Shown: positions 7,700 through 13,799 of the stretch, piece after piece
Numbering within the stretch: position 1 is the stretch's first letter
Layout of the letters: each line of letters starts with the position of its first letter
Source: Nitriliruptorales bacterium
Lineage (GTDB): Bacteria; Actinomycetota; Nitriliruptoria; Euzebyales; Egibacteraceae
Length of the DNA stretch: 15,620 bases
Assembly (NCBI GenBank): GCA_007126835.1
Contig: SLAO01000180.1
Coordinates: 1 to 15,620, forward strand
Direction: 5' to 3'
The notes under the pieces: model-generated
What the model was told of the DNA's origin: nothing
Databases searched by the model: none
What the model saw: only the letters and a program-made list of their open reading frames with translations
Translations under genes and position numbers: made by a program

Positions 7700-8578
7700 G
7701 CCCAGCTTCGCCCAGCGCCGACCTCCGGCGAGCCGGCGCCCTCCTCGTTGCCGCTGACGGGAGAGCGCACCATGCCGGGGATCGCCCGGGAGCGGTACTG
7801 GTTCGCGCGGCACGTGGCCGGCTACCGGCGGGCGGCGGCGGCAGTGGCCGCCCACGGGCCGCGAGGAGCCCTTCGGGGCCCCCTCCTCGATGCCGGTTGT
7901 GGTGAGGGCTACGGCGCGGAGTTGCTCGCTGGCGAGGTCGGGCCGACGGCGACCGCAGGCGGCGAGGTCGGCGCGACGGCGACCGCAGGCAGCGAGGTCG
8001 GCGCGACGGCGACCGCAGGCGGCGAGGTCGCGCAGGTGGTCGGTGTGGACTACGCGCCAGACGTCGTGGCGCACGCCGCCGCCCGATACCCGCACCAGCA
8101 GTTCGCTGTCGCGGAGGTGTCCGCGCTGCCCTTCGGCCCCCGTGCGCTGGCGGCGGTGGTGTCGTCCCAGGTCATCGAGCATCTGTGGGACGTGGGGGCA
8201 TGGGTGCGCGAGACGGCGCGGGTGCTCGCCGACGCCGGCGTGCTCGTCGTCCTGACCCCCAACCGCCTGACGTTCACCCCCGGTGGGGGCCCACCGACAA
8301 ACCCCTTTCACGCCACCGAGTTCGACCCCGGCGAGCTGGAAGCGGCCCTGGTACAGCACTTCACCGTCGTCGAGGTCGGCGGCATCGGCCACGGCCCCCG
8401 GCTTGCCGCCATCGAGCAGAAGCACGGCGTCGCACTGCCCGATGCCCAGACCGAAAGCGCCTGGCAGCAGTGGCCCGGCTGGCTCGTCCAGGCCGTGGAA
8501 AGCACCGAACCCGGCGACTTCGCCGCGACGGCTCCAGCCGAGAGCCTCGACCTCATCGCGGTCGCCGTGCGCCGTTAG
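7697..8578 (+). CDS. class I SAM-dependent methyltransferase, Rv3030-like, with internal tandem repeats
   Basis: The predicted protein of 293 residues has a Rossmann-type methyltransferase core. Near the N-terminus is LTGERTMPGIARERYWFARH (20-39), close to the LTGERT-P-...-YWF-RH opening I recall for mycobacterial Rv3030, which has been linked to methylglucose lipopolysaccharide synthesis. SAM motif I is LLDAGCGEGYGAELLA (63-78) and the acidic end of strand 2 is VVGVDYAPD (114-122). QVIEHLWDVGAW (158-169) and LTPNRLTFTPGGG (186-198) follow, and the protein ends SLDLIAVAVRR. Between motif I and strand 2 the protein carries three near-identical 10-residue units (79-108) that the family does not need. 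ATG 7697 is preferred; an upstream in-frame start at 7664 has no better ribosome site. The glucan-branching and glycosyltransferase genes that follow Rv3030 in mycobacteria are absent here, so the substrate is uncertain. Confidence 0.88.
   Translation: MAQLRPAPTSGEPAPSSLPLTGERTMPGIARERYWFARHVAGYRRAAAAVAAHGPRGALRGPLLDAGCGEGYGAELLAGEVGPTATAGGEVGATATAGSEVGATATAGGEVAQVVGVDYAPDVVAHAAARYPHQQFAVAEVSALPFGPRALAAVVSSQVIEHLWDVGAWVRETARVLADAGVLVVLTPNRLTFTPGGGPPTNPFHATEFDPGELEAALVQHFTVVEVGGIGHGPRLAAIEQKHGVALPDAQTESAWQQWPGWLVQAVESTEPGDFAATAPAESLDLIAVAVRR
7931..8030 (+). repeat. 30-bp tandem repeat, three full copies plus 10 bases of a fourth, inside the methyltransferase
   Basis: Copies lie at 7931-7960, 7961-7990 and 7991-8020, and the first ten bases recur at 8021-8030. 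Copies 1 and 2 differ at two positions, and copies 2 and 3 at one. Each copy encodes ten residues: GEVGPTATAG, GEVGATATAG, SEVGATATAG. The unit length is a multiple of three, so copy-number change would keep the frame. Confidence 0.97.
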
Positions 8579-8753
8579 CCTGCTCCGCAGTCGAGGAGGC
8601 ATCGCCGCCGCCCTGTTCGCCGGGGCCGAGCCCTTACAAACAGACATTTCGGGAGTGCAAACCGGACGTTCCACGCGCGACTGGTACATCTGCACGAGTG
8701 CTCGTGCAGATGTACCAGTCGCGCGAAGTTTGTCCGGACTTCTTCGGCCTCGG
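8579..8753. other. convergent intergenic region with long palindrome
   Basis: These 175 bases separate two convergent gene ends and contain no supportable gene. The first 55 bases are featureless GC-rich sequence. From about 8635 composition drops, with two loosely similar stretches beginning CAAAC (8637 and 8657), followed by the long palindrome described separately. The small open frames crossing it arise from the palindrome and have no family resemblance. Confidence 0.7.
8674..8725. repeat. perfect palindrome, 25-bp arms with a 2-bp centre
   Basis: The left arm 8674-8698 and right arm 8701-8725 are exact reverse complements over 25 bases, separated only by TG. After six mismatched positions on each side, symmetry resumes with CCGGAC (8662-8667) and GTCCGG (8732-8737), so the element spans about 8662-8737. 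It lies between convergent genes, where a bidirectional terminator would be expected, but neither side has a T-run. It could also be a REP-type dispersed element or a protein-binding site. Confidence 0.95.
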
Positions 8754-9629
8754 TCAGCCCACGGGATCGCCCGGAATGGGCATGCCGCGTGCCCGGAGGT
8801 CAACCGCTTCCTCCGGGGTCATCCCGCGCGGCAAGCGGCTGCGCAGGACGCGCGCGGGGTTGCCAACCGCGATCGAGAACGGTGGGACGAACCCCTTGAT
8901 GACCGACTGGCTGCCGATGACGCTGCCCGTGCCGACGTCGGCCCCGCGCAAGATCGAGACCTTCTCCCCCACCCAGACGTCCTGGCCGAGGCGCACGGGG
9001 GACTTGCGGATGCCCTGCTTGCGGATCGGCACCGACAGGTCCTCGTAGCGGTGGTCGAAGTCGCAAATGTAGATCCAGTCCGACAGCAGGCAGTCCGACC
9101 CGACCTCGATGTCGAGGTAGCCGTTGATCACGTTCCGGGCGCCCAGCACGACCTTGGCTCCGAGCCGCACGTTGCCCTCGTGGGCACGCAGCGAGTTGTG
9201 CGACCCGATCCAGCACCATGGCCCGATGACCATGCGCCCGTGACCGCCACGGGCGAACAGCTCCACGTTCCGACCGAGGAAGGCCAGCCCCTGGAACTGC
9301 ACGTGGGGGTGGCGCACGCGATGCGCCGCGTAGCGGAGGTACAGCGCGAGGTGCTCGCGGGAGAACATGCGCCGCTCCACCGCGAAGCTGATCGCCTGGC
9401 GCCAGCCCCAGCGCGGGTAACGCGGCATCGATCGGGGCGCCAGCCCGCCGGGCGCTTCGTCCGCGGCCAACGCGTCGACTCTGCGCAAACCCTCGCGGGC
9501 GGTCTCGGTGGCGACGGTCAGCGCGTGCAGCCGGCGCCGCAACAGCTCGGCGCGATCCTCGTGAACGCGGTCGTCGAGGTCGTGGTCCGCCTCGTCGCTG
9601 GCAGCAGCGGCGTCGTCTGCGCGCCTCAC
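8754..9629 (-). CDS. hexapeptide-repeat (left-handed beta-helix) acyltransferase
   Basis: The predicted 291-residue protein is probably an O- or N-acetyltransferase using acetyl-CoA; the acceptor is unknown. Residues 1-105 are charged and likely helical, with a Trp/Arg-rich stretch YPRWGWRQAISF (71-82). From about 115 the sequence falls into hexapeptide turns: LGRNVELF, MVIGPWCWIGSHNSL, VRLGAKVVLGARNVI and VRLGQDVWVGEKVSILRGA. H193 in CDFDHRYED (189-197) is the likely catalytic His, and GNPARVLRSRL (256-266) closes the helix as in the WbbJ/NodL-type family. The start is GTG 9629, where GTGA overlaps the stop of the upstream methyltransferase. An open frame continues to 9935 but only as shadow of that gene. 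The overlap implies co-translation, so both enzymes probably modify the same kind of molecule, perhaps an envelope sugar or lipid. Confidence 0.88.
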   Translation of the reverse strand: MRRADDAAAASDEADHDLDDRVHEDRAELLRRRLHALTVATETAREGLRRVDALAADEAPGGLAPRSMPRYPRWGWRQAISFAVERRMFSREHLALYLRYAAHRVRHPHVQFQGLAFLGRNVELFARGGHGRMVIGPWCWIGSHNSLRAHEGNVRLGAKVVLGARNVINGYLDIEVGSDCLLSDWIYICDFDHRYEDLSVPIRKQGIRKSPVRLGQDVWVGEKVSILRGADVGTGSVIGSQSVIKGFVPPFSIAVGNPARVLRSRLPRGMTPEEAVDLRARGMPIPGDPVG

Positions 9630-10546
9630 GCCCTTCGCCCCTTTGGATGGGGCACGACCCCGGTCACGATGCAGTTGTAGAACGCGCCCTTGGGCACGAC
9701 CCGCGAGGCGACGCGCTCGTCGAACGTGAACAGGCGCTGCCAGGTTCGGTACACCACCCACGGGTACCGCGATGGAAGGCGATCCTGACCGATCATTCCC
9801 TCGACGGTTCGTGCCGTCCACCCGAGCCAGTTGGCGGTGAGCTCCTCGGTCACGGTGGCGACGTTGGAGAAGCCCGCCGCGGTGGCCAGGTGCTCGAGCT
9901 CGTCGGGAGTGAAGCAGTGCAAGTCGACCTCCCACTCGAGATCTGCTGCCGCGCGCTCCTCGCTTGGAAGCACGTCACGGGGGTCGTGCACCACCCGACG
10001 GGACCCGAGGGCGACCGCGGCGAGCTTGACCCCCACGCGACCGAGGCGCTTGAACTGCGAGGCGATGCGGTCGCCGGTCCGGGTCGGCTCACCGGCGATC
10101 ACCAGCCGGCCGCCGGGCTTGAGGACGCGCCGGGCTTCGGCGAAGGCGGCCGGCAGGTCGGGCAGGTGATGCACGACCGCGTGGCCAACGACTAGGTCGA
10201 AGCTGTCGTCTGGGAAGGGCAACGCCTCGGCGTCGGCGGCGCGGCCGTGCACGTCGATGCCCAGCCGCCGCCCATTCTCGATGGTCTGAGCGACCATCCC
10301 CTCAGAGATGTCGGTGCACCAGGCCTGCCCGACGATCCCGGCTTGGGCCAGGTTGAGCAAGAAGAACCCCGTCCCGCACCCGATCTCGAGCACGCGAGGA
10401 TAGGGCTCGACGATCTCGGGGACGATCTTGGAGAAGCGGCCCGCGGCATAGTCGATGCAGCGCTGGTCGAAAGAGATCGACCATTTGTCGTCGTAGTGGG
10501 TCGACTCCCAGTCGTGATAGACGACCTGCTTGTCCTTGATGTTCAT
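9626..10546 (-). CDS. class I SAM-dependent methyltransferase (DKWSISFD type)
   Basis: The predicted 306-residue enzyme has SAM motif I at VLEIGCGTGFFLLNLA (52-67), the strand-2 acidic residue in CTDIS (77-81), DAEALPFPDDSFDLVVGHAV (105-124) and the post-motif HHLPD (126-130), with VLKPGGRLVIAGEP (141-154) following. The N-terminus MNIKDKQVVYHDWESTHYDD leads into KWSISFDQRCIDYA (21-34), an actinobacterial subfamily I recognise but whose substrate I do not know. I start at ATG 10546 because it gives this conserved opening; no clear Shine-Dalgarno lies at the right distance. An in-frame ATG at 10618 would add 24 low-complexity residues. The C-terminal part (about 200-306) is the likely substrate-binding extension. 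The gene's stop overlaps the acyltransferase start, and it diverges from the hemolysin III gene across 149 bases that hold a strong dyad. Confidence 0.87.
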   Translation of the reverse strand: MNIKDKQVVYHDWESTHYDDKWSISFDQRCIDYAAGRFSKIVPEIVEPYPRVLEIGCGTGFFLLNLAQAGIVGQAWCTDISEGMVAQTIENGRRLGIDVHGRAADAEALPFPDDSFDLVVGHAVVHHLPDLPAAFAEARRVLKPGGRLVIAGEPTRTGDRIASQFKRLGRVGVKLAAVALGSRRVVHDPRDVLPSEERAAADLEWEVDLHCFTPDELEHLATAAGFSNVATVTEELTANWLGWTARTVEGMIGQDRLPSRYPWVVYRTWQRLFTFDERVASRVVPKGAFYNCIVTGVVPHPKGRRA

Positions 10547-10636
10547 CGTGTCGCGACAGCGCCCTCCCGCTTGCCCTTTGGTTGGCTGCGGTGACGGCAG
10601 TGTACTGGTGGCCGCCACGGGAACCTACTATAGGGT

Positions 10637-10662
10637 AACCTACGGTTGCGTAACCGTAGGTT
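10637..10662. promoter_or_regulatory. perfect 11-bp dyad, candidate operator upstream of hemolysin III gene
   Basis: AACCTACGGTT and AACCGTAGGTT are exact reverse complements separated by GCGT. The dyad is centred about 46 bases before the GTG start of the plus-strand membrane protein and about 100 bases from the divergent methyltransferase start. The flank carries an AT-rich CTACTATAG (10625-10633), unusual in this DNA and able to serve as a -10 region on either strand. TetR-family operators commonly look like this. No regulator gene is in the window. Confidence 0.55.
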
Positions 10663-10695
10663 GGTGTCCAGACCGGCCACCGTGAAGGATTCTCC

Positions 10696-11382
10696 GTGAC
10701 CCGAACGCGAACTGAGACCTTGCCGGCGGCAGCCACAGCGGCAAGCGACCGCAAGCCCATGCTGCGGGGCGTCAGCCACCTCCTGGCGCTCATCGCCTGG
10801 GCGGGCATCTCCCCGTGGGTCCTGGCCGCCGCACCCGCCGGCTGGCCGCGGACAGCCACCGTGGTCTACGTGGCCGCGATCGCCATGCTGTTCGGCATCA
10901 GCGCCTTGTACCACGTGCCCGACTGGAGGCCTGCGGCCAAGCGGGCATTGCGGCGGGCCGACCATGCCAGCATCTTCGTCACCGTGGCCGGAACGTACAC
11001 CCCGGTCGCCGGGATCGCGCTGACGGGGACATGGCGCACCGCGCTCCTGCTGGTGGTGTGGCTGGGCGCCGCAGCCGGGATCGCCTTGGCGGTGGTGTTC
11101 ATCGACGCGTCGCCTCGAGTCCACGCGGTGCCCTACGTCGCCCTTGGCTGGGTCGCCGTCGCCGCCCTCCCGGCGATGTGGGAGTCCCTGGGCGGCGCAG
11201 CGATCGGGTGGCTGGTTGCCGGCGGTGTGCTCTACAGCGTGGGAGCGCTGGTGTATGCGCGGCGGCGGCCCGACCCCGCGCCGCGCGTGTTCGGGTACCA
11301 CGAGGTGTTCCACGCGCTGGTGATCGCAGCGGTGGCCTGCCATCTCGTGGTCGTCGTCGCCTACGTGCTGCCCGCCGCCTGA
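10696..11382 (+). CDS. hemolysin III / PAQR-family membrane protein
   Basis: Integral membrane protein of the HlyIII/PAQR superfamily, 228 residues with seven likely transmembrane helices. Family motifs are GISALYHV (67-74), RRADHASIFVTVAGTYTP (86-103) and YHEVFHALVIAA (201-212). The probable metal-site residues are H73, D89, H202 and H206; related proteins bind zinc within the membrane. Bacterial members were named after a Bacillus cereus hemolysin, but the physiological role here is unknown and lipid-linked hydrolase or stress roles are equally possible. The start is GTG 10696, with AAGGA about seven bases upstream. A perfect 11-bp dyad just upstream suggests repressor control. The TauE/SafE-like gene follows in the same direction after 84 bases, but no shared function is evident. 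Confidence 0.92.
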   Translation: MTRTRTETLPAAATAASDRKPMLRGVSHLLALIAWAGISPWVLAAAPAGWPRTATVVYVAAIAMLFGISALYHVPDWRPAAKRALRRADHASIFVTVAGTYTPVAGIALTGTWRTALLLVVWLGAAAGIALAVVFIDASPRVHAVPYVALGWVAVAALPAMWESLGGAAIGWLVAGGVLYSVGALVYARRRPDPAPRVFGYHEVFHALVIAAVACHLVVVVAYVLPAA

Positions 11383-11466
11383 CCCCGCCACCTGCGTACC
11401 GCCTGCCTCCTGACCCCGCCGTCTCGAGGTCGGGAGACCCCGCAGACGGGTGTAGCGTGCCGCGCG
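11383..11466 (+). other. spacer between membrane-protein genes, with direct repeat and weak hairpin
   Basis: CCTGACCCCGCC occurs at 11378-11389, spanning the stop codon, and again at 11409-11420. CCGTCT (11419-11424) and AGACGG (11444-11449) can pair around a 19-base loop that contains a smaller GTCTC/GAGAC stem. This might be a weak terminator. TAGCGT (11453-11458) fits TANNNT eight bases before the next ATG, which has no Shine-Dalgarno, so the next gene may have its own leaderless promoter. Confidence 0.3.
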
Positions 11467-12309
11467 ATGGTCACCGCACGAAGCCCGATGCACCGGGCCG
11501 ACGTCGTCAAGGCCCTGCTCATCGGGGCGGCGGTCGGGGTCATGTCGGGCCTGTTCGGCATCGGCGGGGGCGCCCTGCTGATCGTCGGGCTCCTGTGGAT
11601 CGGGTTTACGCAGCACCAGGCGCACGCCACCTCGCTCGCGGCCATGGTCCTGACGGCCGCTGCGGCGTTGGTGCCCTTCGCCCTCGCCGGCGAGGTCGCG
11701 ATCGAAGGCGCGGCTGTGCTGGCTCCGTCGGCGATGATCGGCTCGTTCTTTGGCGCGGGGTTCATGCGGCACATCCCCGAGGACCGACTGCGCATCATCT
11801 TCGCGATCTTCCTGCTGTTGATCGCCACGCGGATGCTGGTGGGCGTCGACGTCGACCCCGGCCCGGGCCCCGTCGCGCCCGCCGCGCTGGCAGGGATGGC
11901 TGCCCTGGGGCTCGTCACCGGGGTGCTGTCGGGCATCCTGGGCATCGGCGGCGGTCTGGTGCTGATCCCGATGCTCGTGCTGTTCTTCGGGTTCGGCCAG
12001 CACGCCGCGGAGGGCACCTCGCTGGCGGTGGTCATCCCGACCGCGCTGGTGGGTGCGGCGCGGCACACCCCGTCGGGTTACACCGACTGGCGCCGCGGCG
12101 CGCTGATCGGCGGCGCCGGGGTCGTCGGGGGCTTGGGCGGAGCCAACCTCGCGCTCGCGCTCGACGGCCTCGCGCTGCAGCGTCTGTTCGCGGTGTTCCT
12201 GGTCCTCATGACGCTCCGACTCCTGCGCAAGCGCGCGAAGCCCTCCGCCGACGACCCGCCCGACCAAGGCGAGCCTCCGACCGCGGCCGACGACGAGCCC
12301 CGCGACTGA
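11467..12309 (+). CDS. TauE/SafE (TSUP) family membrane transporter
   Basis: Probable sulfite/sulfonate or organic-anion exporter of the TSUP family, 280 residues. It shows the family's two-repeat layout: GLFGIGGGALLIVGLL (28-43) in the first half and GILGIGGGLVLIPMLVLFF (155-173) in the second, each followed by the conserved Gln/His-Ala-Thr-Ser segment (HQAHATSLAAM, HAAEGTSLAVV). About eight hydrophobic helices can be traced. The C-terminal tail after the last helix (about 257-280) is acidic and proline-rich. The start is ATG 11467; an in-frame ATG lies 21 bases further in and cannot be excluded, because neither has a clear ribosome site. Substrate is not predictable from sequence. The gene ends 14 bases from the convergent uracil-DNA glycosylase gene, with a tiny CCGTC/GACGG inverted repeat (12312-12322) between them. 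Confidence 0.9.
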   Translation: MVTARSPMHRADVVKALLIGAAVGVMSGLFGIGGGALLIVGLLWIGFTQHQAHATSLAAMVLTAAAALVPFALAGEVAIEGAAVLAPSAMIGSFFGAGFMRHIPEDRLRIIFAIFLLLIATRMLVGVDVDPGPGPVAPAALAGMAALGLVTGVLSGILGIGGGLVLIPMLVLFFGFGQHAAEGTSLAVVIPTALVGAARHTPSGYTDWRRGALIGGAGVVGGLGGANLALALDGLALQRLFAVFLVLMTLRLLRKRAKPSADDPPDQGEPPTAADDEPRD

Positions 12310-12323
12310 AGCCGTCCGACGGG

Positions 12324-13007
12324 TCAATCGGCCAGGGCCCGCGCCCTGGTCAGCACCCCGTCGAGCATGGCCGGGGTCAGCCGCCCGGTGAAGGTGTTCT
12401 GCTGCGACACGTGGTAGCAACCGAGCAGGCTGACATCCCCGAGGGCGACTTCCGCGCCGTGGGAGAACCGGGGCTTGGGACGCACCGGGCCAAGGTGCGC
12501 GAGGGCCGCATCCCACGCGAACCCCCCGAGGGCCACGACCACGCGGGCAGGCAGCAACGCCAGCTCGGCGTCCAGGTAGGCCGCGCATCGATCCCGCTCC
12601 GCCGGCGTCGGCTTGTTCGCCGGCGGAGCGCAACGCACCGGCGCGGTGACGTAGCAGTCGGCCAACGCCAGCCCGTCGCCACGGCGTCGGGACATCGGCT
12701 GGTTGGCGAATCCCGCCCGGTGCAGCGCGGCGTAGAGGAAGTCCCCCGAGCGGTCCCCGGTGAACATCCGGCCGGTCCGATTGGCGCCGTGGGCCGCCGG
12801 AGCGAGGCCGAGCACCACCACCCGCGCTTGCGGATCGCCGAATCCTGGTACGGGGCGACCCCAATACTCCTCGTCGGAGAATGCAGCGCGCTTGTCGGCT
12901 GCCACCTGCTCGCGCCACTCGACGAGCCGCGGGCATGCTCGGCACTCGATCACGGTGGATTCGAGCGCGGCCAGGTCGGACCAGCGCCGCGCGTGCGGTG
13001 GATTCAT
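12324..13007 (-). CDS. udgB: family 5 uracil-DNA glycosylase (UdgB type, Fe-S)
   Basis: Base-excision repair enzyme that removes uracil, and in this family often other deaminated bases, from DNA. The 227-residue length fits. Four cysteines suited to a 4Fe-4S cluster are C22 and C25 (ECRACPRL), C126 (APVRCAPP) and C141. Motif 1, GLAPAAHGANRTGRMFTGD (67-85), has Ala where family 4 and other UDGs keep an acidic or Asn residue; this is the mark of family 5. Motif 2 is HVSQQNTFTGRLT (199-211), with catalytic-loop His199. The insert AFSDEEYWGRPVPGFGDP (42-59) is also typical of actinobacterial UdgB. ATG 13007 gives the normal N-terminus, although the upstream Shine-Dalgarno is poor. The gene diverges from a ComB-like gene across 80 bases. 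High-GC genomes have high cytosine-deamination load, consistent with keeping this enzyme. Confidence 0.93.
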   Translation of the reverse strand: MNPPHARRWSDLAALESTVIECRACPRLVEWREQVAADKRAAFSDEEYWGRPVPGFGDPQARVVVLGLAPAAHGANRTGRMFTGDRSGDFLYAALHRAGFANQPMSRRRGDGLALADCYVTAPVRCAPPANKPTPAERDRCAAYLDAELALLPARVVVALGGFAWDAALAHLGPVRPKPRFSHGAEVALGDVSLLGCYHVSQQNTFTGRLTPAMLDGVLTRARALAD

Positions 13008-13087
13008 CCCGCGAGCATGCCACCGCCTCCACCGCGGTGGGCGACGAAGATGCGCTGCCGGGCGACGTGGGGCACGATGCGGCGACC

Positions 13088-13783
13088 ATGCAGCTCGAGA
13101 CGATCACGCTGTCGCGTTGCGCCGAGGCCTCCGGCGTCGTTGTCGTCGTCGACGTGCTTCGCGCGTTTACGACCGCCGCCCACGCGCTCGGCGCCGGCGC
13201 GGCCGAGGTCGTGTGCGTGAGCAGCGTCGCCGACGCGTTGGCCGAACGTGAGCGCTGGCCCGGCAGCTTGGTGATGGGCGAGGTCGGGGGACGCCCCGTG
13301 GAGGGCTTTGACCTGTCGAACTCCCCGAGTGCGCTGTCCCGCGTCGATGTCCGCGGGCGCACCCTGATCCAGCGCACCAGCGCGGGGACCCAGGGCGTGG
13401 TCGGCAGCGTCGGGGCCACCGCCTTGTTCGCGACCTCCTTCGCCAGCGCGGCGGGCACCGCGCGTGCGGTGGCTGCCCTGCGCCCCGAAAGAGTCACGTT
13501 CGTCGCCACCGGCGTCGACGACCGCGACGGCGAGGAGGATTTGGCCTGCGCCGACTACCTGTCGGCGCTGCTGGCCGGTCCCCCGCCCGACCCTGCGCCA
13601 TACCTGGCCCGGGTGCGGGGCTCGGACGCGGCGCGACCGTTCCTGGCCGGCGATGATCCCGACTTCCCGGGCGCCGACGTCGAGACCGCCTGCCAAGTCG
13701 ACGCCGTCGACTTCGCGCTGCGCGCCCACCTCGAGGGTGGCCGCCCGGTGCTGCGACCCGACCCCGCGGCAACGCGCACCTGA
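13088..13783 (+). CDS. comB: ComB-like 2-phosphosulfolactate phosphatase family protein
   Basis: The predicted 231-residue protein belongs to the ComB family, whose founding member dephosphorylates 2-phosphosulfolactate in coenzyme M synthesis; most bacterial members have no proven substrate. The features seen are VVVVVDVLRAFTTAAHALGA (17-36), MGEVGGRPVEGFDLSNSP (63-80), TLIQRTSAGTQGV (92-104) and the later acidic segment DDRDGEEDLACADYL (144-158). These match the conserved ComB order, including the GFD-x-x-NSP block and the TS/T-AGT phosphate-binding region. ATG 13088 is chosen because it begins just before the family's first strand; an open frame further upstream overlaps udgB in antisense and is not supported. 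No other sulfolactate or coenzyme M gene is visible, so acting on some other phosphoester is possible. It ends 16 bases before the convergent hydantoinase gene. Confidence 0.85.
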   Translation: MQLETITLSRCAEASGVVVVVDVLRAFTTAAHALGAGAAEVVCVSSVADALAERERWPGSLVMGEVGGRPVEGFDLSNSPSALSRVDVRGRTLIQRTSAGTQGVVGSVGATALFATSFASAAGTARAVAALRPERVTFVATGVDDRDGEEDLACADYLSALLAGPPPDPAPYLARVRGSDAARPFLAGDDPDFPGADVETACQVDAVDFALRAHLEGGRPVLRPDPAATRT

Positions 13784-13799
13784 ACACCGGCCGGGTTGG

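Noticed and set aside
7931..8030. CRISPR-like reading of the 30-bp repeats
   Set aside because: The units abut with no spacers and are in frame within a coding region, so this is a tandem duplication.
9630..9935. N-terminal extension of the acyltransferase by 102 residues
   Set aside because: It lies inside the upstream methyltransferase; the GTGA overlap at 9629 is a better start.
10625..10633. Definite promoter at CTACTATAG
   Set aside because: The -10 resemblance is fair on both strands, but no -35 box sits at 16-18 bases on either, so it is mentioned only as context for the dyad.
10815..13220. An 801-codon plus-strand open frame
   Set aside because: It is out of frame with two well-supported membrane-protein genes and antisense to udgB, with an Arg-rich translation that lacks any recognisable domain.
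10543..13509. A 988-codon open frame on the minus strand crossing several genes
   Set aside because: It runs antisense to the hemolysin III, TauE/SafE and ComB-like genes and out of frame with udgB. Its translation is Arg/Gly/His/Asp-rich with no family motif, as expected for a GC-rich shadow frame.
1059..13783. A sulfur-metabolism island made of the desulfurase, TauE/SafE transporter and ComB-like gene
   Set aside because: The genes are kilobases apart on different strands, and the desulfurase belongs to the conserved mnmA/etf block.
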